A stretch of 64,000 bases of DNA from UBA5336 sp039815055 (GTDB taxonomy: Bacteria > Pseudomonadota > Alphaproteobacteria > Caulobacterales > Hyphomonadaceae). The position numbers and the translations under genes are program-made. Every line of letters begins with the position of its first letter. Positions within the stretch are counted from its first letter, which is position 1. Positions 35,175-43,088 of this stretch are shown here, piece after piece. The stretch lies in assembly GCA_039815055.1 (NCBI GenBank), contig JBCCAA010000007.1, forward strand, positions 5,539 to 69,538. Reading direction: 5' to 3'. A model generated the notes under the pieces. It worked only from the letters and a program-made list of their open reading frames with translations. It made no database searches and had not been told where the DNA came from.

Positions 35175-35636
35175 TCAGAACACGCGGCTTCGCTTGCCAG
35201 GATGGATGACGATCACCAAAAGGCTGACCACCAACATCGCCACTGCCAGCATGAACAACTGTCCGCCATCCGTCGCCGCGCCAGCCTCTAACGATAGCGG
35301 CACTTCCATGCCAAGCCAGGGCGACAGGTGAAGTCCGACGGCGCCCGAGAGCACACCAAATGACAGCACCGCGCCAAACCTGCGCGTAAGCGGAAACAAC
35401 AACATCAGCGCCGTAAACAACTCGGCAATCGCAACGCCAACGCGCCCTGCCGGCTCCCAGATCGCCAGTCCGGACCGCTCTGCGATCGTCTGAAAGACGA
35501 TATTCTCACCCGGCAGATCGAACAGTTTCACCTGCCCTGGCGGCGGCCCCGGCAGGGGATGCACGGTGGCCTGCAAAAACAGGAAGATCAGCGCAAGCGC
35601 CAGTATCCAGCTCACAAGAGAGCGCACGAAATCCAT
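35175..35636 (-). CDS. DoxX-like four-helix membrane protein
   Basis: 153 aa. The first membrane helix is at residues 5-25, followed by a Pro-rich loop (HPLPGPPPGQVKLF), then three hydrophobic segments with the DoxX-like pattern AGRVGVAIAELFTALMLLFP and a basic C-terminus. DoxX-family members are small inner-membrane proteins of mostly unknown role. It lies about 40 bp upstream of the DUF2336 gene. Confidence 0.72.
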   Translation of the reverse strand: MDFVRSLVSWILALALIFLFLQATVHPLPGPPPGQVKLFDLPGENIVFQTIAERSGLAIWEPAGRVGVAIAELFTALMLLFPLTRRFGAVLSFGVLSGAVGLHLSPWLGMEVPLSLEAGAATDGGQLFMLAVAMLVVSLLVIVIHPGKRSRVF

Positions 35637-35771
35637 GGCCGGTCTCCTTCTACGACTCCCCTAGCATGCCGCGCCAGCGTAACAAATTCACGACGCACAC
35701 ACCTCGTGCGCTTTTATTTTCAACGCGCACCGGCCTATAGCTAAACCGTAGACTGGAGCGCGCCGCATCTC

Positions 35772-37226
35772 ATGGCCGAAGACGACACACAAAATCCGGC
35801 ACGGCCAGACCAAGACCCAGCCGAGACGGAAGCCTCGGCTCGCTCTCCGGTGAGCGGCGTCGATTCGGCCATGTCCGCCGGAGCGAACCTGCTATCCACC
35901 GTCGACAGTCTCAAGTTGCGAAAAATCCGGCGCGGCGTGAAAGGCGAACTTCCGGCCTATCTGCTGGTCCAGTGCAGCTGGTTCATGGCCTTCGGGCTGC
36001 AAATGGTTCTGTTTCCGTATCTTATCACCTCACCAAACTACCTCGATCTGGACGGGCTGGAGCTCGGCCTCGCCAACATGGCCCTGTCGGCGCCATCAGT
36101 GGTGTTTCTCCTGATCGGAGGCGTCGTCGCCGAGCGGGCCGATGGCAAACGCCTTCTCATGTTGCTCCATGGCCTCGCCGCCGTGCCCGCCATCGGTCTT
36201 GCCGCGGCTGTGGCATCCGGCTCGCTGAGCTATCCATTGATGATCCTTTATGGAATTACCATCGGCACGGTGGGTGCGTTCATGATGCCCGCCCGCGATG
36301 CCATCGTGAATGAAATTGTCGAGCGGCGTGCCCGGCTAGGGTCTGGCGTGACACTGCAGCTCGGCGTGACATTGGCCACCATGGCCCAGTTCGTCGCTCA
36401 GATTGGCGGGCTGACACTTGCTGGATATGCGGACAAAATGACCCGTATGCCCTCCTGGCTCGGCGGCTTTGGGGTTGGCCCGATCTCCAGTGAACGGCTC
36501 CTGATTGTCCAAGGTGTGGTATTGGCACTGGGGGCGGGATTTGCACTGTTTCTGGCCCGTGGGCGCAAGGTGATCACCGGGCGGTCGGGCATGGGTGCGG
36601 CCTTCGGCGACATTCGCGAGGGTTTTGACACCGTACGCGCCGATGCCCGCCTTTGGGCAATGACCGCGCTGATGTTCGGTGTCGGGATATTTGTCATCGG
36701 GTCCTTCCTAGTCGTCCTGCCTATCATCAACCGGGACCTTTACGGTCTCGATTCCGATGGGATTCGAGACATGTTCGTCACCTTCTGGCTCGGCGCTTTT
36801 GTTTCTTCGGTGGCGCTGTCGGTCTTCAAGCGCATCAAGCGCCAGGGCCGGCTGCTGCTTACGGCGCAGCTTCTGGGATCGCTCGCTATTCTCATTATGC
36901 TGGCGAAGCCGCCGCACTGGATCTTCCTGCTTATCGTCTTCACCTGGGGCATGGCCGGGGGCATCTCGATCGCCATGAGCCGGTCGATCGTCCAGGATGC
37001 TGCGCCCAAGGACCAACTCGCCCGCGTCCTCTCCATATATCAGCTCGGCTTCATGGCGGGCGCGCCTTTTGGTGCGGCGATTATGGGCGCGCTCACCGAC
37101 CTTTTCCCTGATGAGCCCCAACGGGTCGCTTTCGTGCCCGCTACGGGCATGGTCCTCCTGATTATCTGGATGGTGCTGCGCACACCGATCTGGAACATGA
37201 AACACGAACCAGCCGAGGGCGGATAA
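35772..37226 (+). CDS. Major facilitator superfamily transporter
   Basis: 484 aa. A hydrophilic N-terminal extension of about 60 residues (acidic, Pro/Ala-rich) precedes 12 predicted membrane helices. MFS loop features include RADGKRLLMLLHG after helix 2-3 and RDAIVNEIVERR after helix 4. The overall type is like MFS_3/enterobactin-exporter-like permeases. Substrate unknown. The stop overlaps the start of the SRAP gene (TAATG), so both are probably translated together, though the functional link is unclear. Confidence 0.9.
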   Translation: MAEDDTQNPARPDQDPAETEASARSPVSGVDSAMSAGANLLSTVDSLKLRKIRRGVKGELPAYLLVQCSWFMAFGLQMVLFPYLITSPNYLDLDGLELGLANMALSAPSVVFLLIGGVVAERADGKRLLMLLHGLAAVPAIGLAAAVASGSLSYPLMILYGITIGTVGAFMMPARDAIVNEIVERRARLGSGVTLQLGVTLATMAQFVAQIGGLTLAGYADKMTRMPSWLGGFGVGPISSERLLIVQGVVLALGAGFALFLARGRKVITGRSGMGAAFGDIREGFDTVRADARLWAMTALMFGVGIFVIGSFLVVLPIINRDLYGLDSDGIRDMFVTFWLGAFVSSVALSVFKRIKRQGRLLLTAQLLGSLAILIMLAKPPHWIFLLIVFTWGMAGGISIAMSRSIVQDAAPKDQLARVLSIYQLGFMAGAPFGAAIMGALTDLFPDEPQRVAFVPATGMVLLIIWMVLRTPIWNMKHEPAEGG

Positions 37227-37900
37227 TGTGCGGGCGCTTTTTTCGCCATGGCGTCACCTGGGCTGAGTATCGAGCGGCGCTTGACCTCATTCCGCCCGAG
37301 GATGTTGACCCACCAGAGCCCACCTTCAACGCCGCCCCGATGAGCCTCCAGCCTGTCATCCGCCGTGCCGAAAACAGCGAGCATCTGGTTATGGCGCCAA
37401 TGCTCTGGAGCCTCATTCCGTCCTGGTGGAACAAACCGCTTAGCGAGAAAAAGTTCACCAGCTTCAACGCCAAATGTGAAACTGCGGCTGAGAAACCGGT
37501 GTTTCGCGGCGCGTTCAAGTATCGCCGGTGCCTGGTGCCCCTCTCAGGTTTCTATGAGTGGACCGGCACAAAGGGTTCGAAAATCCCGTTCTCCATTGCG
37601 CTTCGAAACCGCCGTTGGTTTTGCCTTGCCGGACTGTGGGACCGCGCGATGATTGACGGGTCTGAAATCGACAGTTTCACCGTGCTCACTACCACACCAA
37701 ACGACCTGATGGCCGGCCTTCATACGCGCATGCCCGTCATCCTGAGGCCGGAAGACTATCGCCGTTGGCTCGACCCACAAAGCGGGCCGGTCGATGACCT
37801 GTTCGAACCGATTGCTACCGAAGACATGCACGCCTGGGTCGTCGGCCCGGATGTCGGCAATGTACGAAACAATCACCCGGGCCTCATCGAAGAAGTTTGA
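37226..37900 (+). CDS. SRAP (YedK/HMCES-like) abasic-site DNA-protein crosslinking protein
   Basis: 224 aa. The initiator Met is followed by the catalytic Cys2 (MCGRFFRHG), which after Met removal forms a thiazolidine crosslink with abasic sites in single-stranded DNA. Other active-site residues are visible: Asn in FNAKCET, Glu in GFYEWTG, and His in GLHTRMPVIL. It protects abasic sites at replication forks. It overlaps the MFS gene by one base and is convergent with queD. Confidence 0.94.
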   Translation: MCGRFFRHGVTWAEYRAALDLIPPEDVDPPEPTFNAAPMSLQPVIRRAENSEHLVMAPMLWSLIPSWWNKPLSEKKFTSFNAKCETAAEKPVFRGAFKYRRCLVPLSGFYEWTGTKGSKIPFSIALRNRRWFCLAGLWDRAMIDGSEIDSFTVLTTTPNDLMAGLHTRMPVILRPEDYRRWLDPQSGPVDDLFEPIATEDMHAWVVGPDVGNVRNNHPGLIEEV

Positions 37901-37958
37901 GGCCCTGTTTGTTTACGTAAGCTCGCTCCGCTCGTCAGATGAAATGCGCGCCAGCCTG

Positions 37959-38339
37959 TCAGCCAAGTTGTAACAGGCACCGCTCATCCAGGCTGGGGCG
38001 GGAAACTTCGACGGCGATAAGCCCGCTGACACGCTTGCTCAGCCGCTCAGCGACCCAAATACAAATCCGCTCCAGGGTCGGCACCTCAAGGCCATCGATT
38101 TCGTTGAGCAGGCGATGGTCCAATTCACCAGCCACTTCTTCGATTGCGCGCTTCACATCGGCAAAATCTTCAACCCATTCTTTGCCTGGCTTCACGATGC
38201 CCGCAACCGTGGCTTCAACACGGAACGAATGGCCGTGCACGTGTTTGTAGGGGTGACCATCGGGCTTTTGTCCCATGAAATGGGCGGCCTCAAAGCTAGC
38301 GCCCTTGGTGACCTGGAAGGTGCGACCGGTCACATCCAT
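37959..38339 (-). CDS. queD: 6-carboxy-tetrahydropterin synthase homologue (QueD), catalytic Cys absent
   Basis: 126 aa from the ATG at 38339, chosen because it gives the normal N-terminus (MDVTGRTFQVTKGASFEAAH) and lies eight bases after the queE stop; the open frame extends to 38411. QueD makes 6-carboxy-tetrahydropterin for queuosine. The zinc His residues are present (AAHFMG and VHGHSFRVEA), as are the downstream Asp and the Glu in PTLERICIW. At the position of the catalytic Cys (normally GHKC before xxxHGH) the sequence reads GHPYKHVHGH, so that Cys appears replaced by Tyr. Clustering with queE and queC supports the queuosine role. Confidence 0.85.
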   Translation of the reverse strand: MDVTGRTFQVTKGASFEAAHFMGQKPDGHPYKHVHGHSFRVEATVAGIVKPGKEWVEDFADVKRAIEEVAGELDHRLLNEIDGLEVPTLERICIWVAERLSKRVSGLIAVEVSRPSLDERCLLQLG

Positions 38340-38347
38340 GGCGCCCG

Positions 38348-38992
38348 TCACGCCAGTCCGATCAGTTTGTGGGTCTGCAAGCTTAGTCGCCATTGTGGAT
38401 TCTCGAGGCAATATTGCGCTGCGCGCGCGGTGTTTTCATCTTTTGCGGGGCTGTCCATGGGTTGGAGGAAAAAATGCTCAAAGTCCAGCGCGGCGAAGCG
38501 TTCAGGCTGCGCCTCCGGCTCGATTTGGGGGTAAACCAACTTCAATTCGTGTCCCGAGCGCTGCACCAGCGGCGCATTCGCCTTTGGGCTAACACAGATC
38601 CAATCCAGCCCATCAGGCGCGACAAGCGTGCCATTGGTCTCGACGCCGGTCTCAAATCCGGCAGCCTGGAGGGCCCTGATCAGCGGCGGGTCGAGCTGCA
38701 AAAGCGGTTCACCGCCGGTACAAACAACATAACGCGTGCCCGGTTTATCTCCCCACAATGCCGTGAGATGAACCGCGAGCGCCTCCGGGCTATCGAACTG
38801 ACCACCGTTTTCACCGTCGGTACCGACAAAATCTGTGTCGCAAAAGGCGCAAATGGCCTTCGCCCGGTCCACCTCTCGGCCAGACCACAGATTACAGCCG
38901 GCAAAGCGCAGAAACACCGCTGCACGGCCGGTCTGCGCCCCTTCGCCCTGTAAGGTGAGGTAGGCTTCTTTCACGGAATAGACGCGGCTCAT
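38348..38992 (-). CDS. queE: 7-carboxy-7-deazaguanine synthase (radical SAM)
   Basis: 214 aa. It converts carboxy-tetrahydropterin to 7-carboxy-7-deazaguanine. The iron-sulfur cysteines are Cys33, Cys48 and Cys51 with spacing CX14CX2C, the expanded QueE variant instead of CX3CX2C. Other features are the N-terminal LQGEGAQTGRAAVFLRFAGC and the SAM-binding GGEPLLQ. It overlaps queC by four bases (ATGA) and is followed by queD. Confidence 0.94.
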   Translation of the reverse strand: MSRVYSVKEAYLTLQGEGAQTGRAAVFLRFAGCNLWSGREVDRAKAICAFCDTDFVGTDGENGGQFDSPEALAVHLTALWGDKPGTRYVVCTGGEPLLQLDPPLIRALQAAGFETGVETNGTLVAPDGLDWICVSPKANAPLVQRSGHELKLVYPQIEPEAQPERFAALDFEHFFLQPMDSPAKDENTARAAQYCLENPQWRLSLQTHKLIGLA

Positions 38993-39708
38993 GCCAGGCC
39001 TTTTTTCCAGCGCGCCCAGCCGCGAGCACGCAGCTCACATGCCGGGCATTTGCCGCATCCATAGCCCCAATCGTGGCGATGTTCGCGGTCGCCAAGATAG
39101 CAGGTGTGGGAGTCTTCGACGATCAAACGGGTCAACTCCTCGCCGCCCAATTTCTCACCCAACGCCCACGTGGCGGCCTTGTCGCGCTCCATCAGGGGCG
39201 TTTTCAGCTTCAATGGATACTCCATACCAAGGAAAAGCGCGCGCATCTGGGCATCCAGCGTTTCGCGACGACAGTCTGGATAGCCGGAATAATCGGTCTC
39301 GCACATGCCGCCCACAAGCACCGGGATTGCCCGGCGATAAGCCAGTGCGCCAGCGAGGACGATGAACATCAGGTTCCGCCCCGGCACAAAAGTCGAGGGC
39401 AGGCCCGCCGCGGTCATTTCAATCTCGGTCTCATGGGTCATCGCGGTCTCACCCACATCGCGAAGGCCGCCCGCCTCCAACACGTGGTCCGGGCCGAGCC
39501 GCCCGGCCCAATTGGCGAACCCATCCTTGATGTGGGTGCGAATACGCTGACGGCACTCCATCTCCACACCGTGGCGCTGGCCATAGTCGAAGCCGACCGT
39601 TTCCACATGGTCATAACGCGACAGGGCCCAGGCCAGGCAGACCGTGGAGTCCTGGCCGCCGGAAAACATCACAAGGGCGCGGGAGGGATCGTTGCTCATG
39701 GCGATCAT
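38989..39708 (-). CDS. queC: 7-cyano-7-deazaguanine (preQ0) synthase
   Basis: 239 aa. It uses ATP and ammonia to turn 7-carboxy-7-deazaguanine into preQ0. The PP-loop is LVMFSGGQDSTVCLAWAL. The zinc site near the C-terminus is CYLGD ... GYGCGKCPACELR, with all four cysteines present. The frame starts at 39708 (MIAMSND); the ATG at 39699 is an alternative. It is the first gene of the queC-queE-queD set; no preQ1 riboswitch was found upstream. Confidence 0.95.
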   Translation of the reverse strand: MIAMSNDPSRALVMFSGGQDSTVCLAWALSRYDHVETVGFDYGQRHGVEMECRQRIRTHIKDGFANWAGRLGPDHVLEAGGLRDVGETAMTHETEIEMTAAGLPSTFVPGRNLMFIVLAGALAYRRAIPVLVGGMCETDYSGYPDCRRETLDAQMRALFLGMEYPLKLKTPLMERDKAATWALGEKLGGEELTRLIVEDSHTCYLGDREHRHDWGYGCGKCPACELRARGWARWKKGLA

Positions 39709-39759
39709 TTACCGGAATTTTCGCATCTGCGGAAGTTTTACCGGCGCGCCGGCAGACTG

Positions 39760-41880
39760 TCAGTCCGAAAACTTGTCCAGAAGCCAGGTATACTGTTTGG
39801 CCAGGGCATCACGCTGGTCACGGCTATAGTACCCGCAGGAATGGCCCGCCTCTGCATCGGCGTGGAAAATGATGTCGTTGCCAAGATCGCGCCGGGCCAT
39901 CACGGCGGCAAGACGCGCGCTCATCCAATGCGGCACCCGTGAGTCCTGAAAACCCACACACAGGAAAATATCCGGCAACGCGGCAGCGTCTCGCGACAGC
40001 TCAACTGAATCCGAGGCGCGCATCAATTGCGCATGGTCCGGCTTTCTCGGATCTCCGAACTCATCAATCTGGGTGGATCCGTTCGGCCCTTCCAGGCCTT
40101 TCAAAGGGTTTACGACCCCAAACTCGACAATCGCCGCGCCGATGAGGTCCGGGCGCTCAATGGCTGCAGGTCCGGCCACCAATCCGCCCGCGCTGGCGCC
40201 GATCACCGCGATCTTTCGAGGCTCTGACAGGCCAAGCTCCACCAGTCGTTCAGCGCAGGCGATCAGATCGCGTGTGCCAGCGGTCTTGTCTGGTCCAATC
40301 GCGGCCAGATGCCATTGCGGCCCGAAATACCCCGATCCGCGCACATGGCATTCCGCCTGGAGGCCTCCGAGGTCTGTCCAGGCGAGCGCCGATGGGTTCC
40401 AGCCATTCATCGTGGTTTCGCCATAACTGCCATAGGCGTGAATGAGGGTGGGATAAGGCCCCTCGCCGCCTTCCGGCGCGATAATCGACATAGGAACATC
40501 GCGTCCGCCATCACTGGCGGCGAAGACCACATCCAGTCGCGCGCGCCCTACGCCGCTATCGGGCTGTTTCATCGACAGGTTCGTGAGATCGGCCAGCGCG
40601 GCCTGGCCATCTGGCTCCAGCCGCATCAGGCGCCATGGACGGTCGGTTGATGACATGTCAAAGGTGACCGTGCCGGGCTCACCATAGACTGGCGCGAAAC
40701 TGCCAAAATCGATCTCACCTTCGAACGGTGTCTCGATGAGTTCCATCTGAGAGCCATCTTCACGAAGGCGAAACAGGACATGGTCGGCGCCATCACGGGC
40801 AAACACATAGGCAACCGGCCCGTGGGCGCTGGCATACAAGTAGCTCAAAGACCCTGTCCCAGTGGCCAGGCGCGTGACACCATTTCCGGTCAATGAAGCG
40901 AGATACACACCGCTCTCACCGCCGGGTTCATCGGTGATCAGAATGGCCTGGCCGTCCCAGACTTCCACATCGCGAAGACTTCTGCTGGCCGCAAGTTCGG
41001 TCCAGTCCGGCGCACCTGAAAGTACGTCCTCGATGGAGGCCACATAGGAGTCGACGTAATTACCGCGCCATAGATACCCCAAGACGTAGTCTTCGCCTGC
41101 CGCCGTCCAGAGGCCAAACCAGTCGCCGAATTCCACTTCAACCCCGTTTGAACCCTCGGCAAAGACTGCAGCGCCTTCTTTGCCAGCGCGCACGTCGTAA
41201 AGCGTCCACTGCGCACCGACGCTGGGGTCACCGGCGACCAGGTCCGTCGTCTCAGCCTTGCGGAACGCGCCCTTGCGACCATCAAGCCAGACAAATCCGC
41301 TATCGCCCCCCACCACGACCGGTCCGGCCTGGTGGTCCAGGATTTCGCGGGTTTTGATGTCCACGAACCAGACATCTGCGATCTCCGCGCCGCCTTCGCC
41401 AACACCAACTGCGATGGTCTTGCCAGACGGGGACAGGGAATAGCCGGAAATGTTCGCAGAGGCCGCCTCCGAGATGGAATAGGGGTCAAATAGCGGCTCA
41501 AACTGATTGCTCTGCAGGTAGAGCGCCCCACCCATGGCCAGCAGAGCATCGCCCTGCAGCAGCGTGGCATAGGCGAAATCCTGCCCGTACTGGTCATAGA
41601 CGTTCAGTGCGGACACCGCCTCGCGGAAGCGATCGCTCTTGCGCAAAGCCGAATCCTGGCGCGCCGTGATGTCGAGCAACTGCTTGTTGAGCGTTTTGCG
41701 ATGCTCGGGTTCGATCATCCAGCGGTCAGGGTCGCTGGGGTCCACGGCTGCGTCCGGGGCAACAAAATTTACCTTGGGAAGCGACGAATAACCAATATCC
41801 TGCGCGATCGCGCCTGGAATACCGCACACCGGCAGCCCCAAACACAGCGCTGCAGGCAAAAAGAATGACCGAATGTTCAT
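39760..41880 (-). CDS. Prolyl oligopeptidase family (S9) serine peptidase, exported
   Basis: 706 aa from the ATG at 41880, which starts a signal peptide (SFFLPAALCLGLPVCGIPGAIAQ region); the frame is open upstream to 41985 but that part has no signal sequence. An N-terminal beta-propeller (about residues 100-440) covers a C-terminal alpha/beta-hydrolase domain. The catalytic triad is Ser563 (GASAGG), Asp646 (GFQDSRVP) and His680 (EAGHSCGY). It cleaves short peptides, probably in the periplasm. It lies 31 bp after recF on the same strand, but a functional tie is unlikely. Confidence 0.92.
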   Translation of the reverse strand: MNIRSFFLPAALCLGLPVCGIPGAIAQDIGYSSLPKVNFVAPDAAVDPSDPDRWMIEPEHRKTLNKQLLDITARQDSALRKSDRFREAVSALNVYDQYGQDFAYATLLQGDALLAMGGALYLQSNQFEPLFDPYSISEAASANISGYSLSPSGKTIAVGVGEGGAEIADVWFVDIKTREILDHQAGPVVVGGDSGFVWLDGRKGAFRKAETTDLVAGDPSVGAQWTLYDVRAGKEGAAVFAEGSNGVEVEFGDWFGLWTAAGEDYVLGYLWRGNYVDSYVASIEDVLSGAPDWTELAASRSLRDVEVWDGQAILITDEPGGESGVYLASLTGNGVTRLATGTGSLSYLYASAHGPVAYVFARDGADHVLFRLREDGSQMELIETPFEGEIDFGSFAPVYGEPGTVTFDMSSTDRPWRLMRLEPDGQAALADLTNLSMKQPDSGVGRARLDVVFAASDGGRDVPMSIIAPEGGEGPYPTLIHAYGSYGETTMNGWNPSALAWTDLGGLQAECHVRGSGYFGPQWHLAAIGPDKTAGTRDLIACAERLVELGLSEPRKIAVIGASAGGLVAGPAAIERPDLIGAAIVEFGVVNPLKGLEGPNGSTQIDEFGDPRKPDHAQLMRASDSVELSRDAAALPDIFLCVGFQDSRVPHWMSARLAAVMARRDLGNDIIFHADAEAGHSCGYYSRDQRDALAKQYTWLLDKFSD

Positions 41881-41911
41881 AGCGGTTTTGTGCAAGCACG
41901 ACGGCGGTGCG

Positions 41912-43030
41912 TCAATCGCTTGAGGCAGGGGTGACTGCGCCGTCGCTGACGTCAAACCGCTCGGCGCGCTCGCCAAAAGCGTCAAACAGGAATGCTTCTG
42001 TGCCCGTCAGCCAGGCTTGGCCTTGCAGTTCGCTCAATTCATCAAACAAGGCCGCCCGGCGATCGGCGTCCAAATGGGCGGCGGCTTCATCGAGCAAAAG
42101 AAACGGCGCCGGCCCTGTTCCGCCTGCATCCAGGGCATGGGCTGAGGCGAGGATGAGCCCGATCAATAAGGCCTTTTGCTGGCCGGTCGAGGCATCGCGC
42201 GCCGGCATGGCGGTCGGGCGATGCATAACAGCCAGATCAGACCGGTGCGGGCCTTTCAACGTGCGGCCCGCCTTGCGATCGGCATGGCGCATGGACGACC
42301 ACAAATCTCTCAGATGCGCTTCAATTTCAGCCGGGCCGGCACCTTCCAGCGCCATGGCCTCCGCGTCCCCATTCAGGGCAAGATCGGCCTTGGGAAACGC
42401 ACCCTCTGGCCGGTTGTCAACCGCCGCCTGCAATCGTGACAGAACAAGCGCGCGCCCCATTGCTAACTCCGCCCCGGCTTCCGCCAACCTCGCCTCCAGC
42501 GCATCGGCCCAGGCTGGGTCCACATAGGCGCGCTCCAGCAGGGCATTGCGCTCGCGCATGGCTTTTTCATAGCGCGCTGCAGCAGAGCCATGGGCCGGCA
42601 TATGCGCCATCACCTGACGATCATAAAACCGGCGCCGGTCGCCTGCCCCACCGCGAAACACGCCGTCCATGGCCGGGGTCAGCCAGACGATCCGGACAAG
42701 CTCGGCCAGATCACCTGGTGATGCGTTTTCGCCATCAATGCGAACCACTCGTTTGGCAGTGTTGCCAGAAGTATCCAGCCCCACACCAATCCGGCGGTCA
42801 TCGATTTCGCCCGACAGGGTCCATCCCGCAGGCGCGCCCGTGCGCGTGAGGTCAGACAAGGGTGCAGAGCGCAGGCCACGGCCCGGCCCAAGCTGACTGA
42901 CGGCTTCCAGAAGATTGGTCTTTCCCGACCCGTTTGAGCCATACAAACATACGTGGCGGCCGCTGAGGTGAAGATTCAGGGCCACATAGTTGCGAAAATC
43001 GGTCAGGCGCAGGCGAGTTAACGCACCCAT
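41912..43030 (-). CDS. recF: DNA replication and repair protein RecF
   Basis: 372 aa. It helps load RecA at gaps. Features are the N-terminal LRLTDFRNYVALNLHL, Walker A GSNGSGKTNLLEAVSQLG, the ABC signature region TGQQKALLIGLIL (degenerate), and Walker B LLLDEAAAHLD. In most alphaproteobacteria recF follows dnaN directly or nearly so; here a divergent gene of 1.8 kb separates them. Confidence 0.95.
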   Translation of the reverse strand: MGALTRLRLTDFRNYVALNLHLSGRHVCLYGSNGSGKTNLLEAVSQLGPGRGLRSAPLSDLTRTGAPAGWTLSGEIDDRRIGVGLDTSGNTAKRVVRIDGENASPGDLAELVRIVWLTPAMDGVFRGGAGDRRRFYDRQVMAHMPAHGSAAARYEKAMRERNALLERAYVDPAWADALEARLAEAGAELAMGRALVLSRLQAAVDNRPEGAFPKADLALNGDAEAMALEGAGPAEIEAHLRDLWSSMRHADRKAGRTLKGPHRSDLAVMHRPTAMPARDASTGQQKALLIGLILASAHALDAGGTGPAPFLLLDEAAAHLDADRRAALFDELSELQGQAWLTGTEAFLFDAFGERAERFDVSDGAVTPASSD

Positions 43031-43088
43031 TCAGTCGACACGGTCCTTTGTCTTTGCTTGCCTTAGGCCAGTAGAGGACTGTTGCCCC

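Noticed and set aside
39709..39759. preQ1 riboswitch upstream of queC
   Set aside because: The 51-bp gap to the peptidase-gene end shows no C-rich pseudoknot element or A-rich tail of that class.
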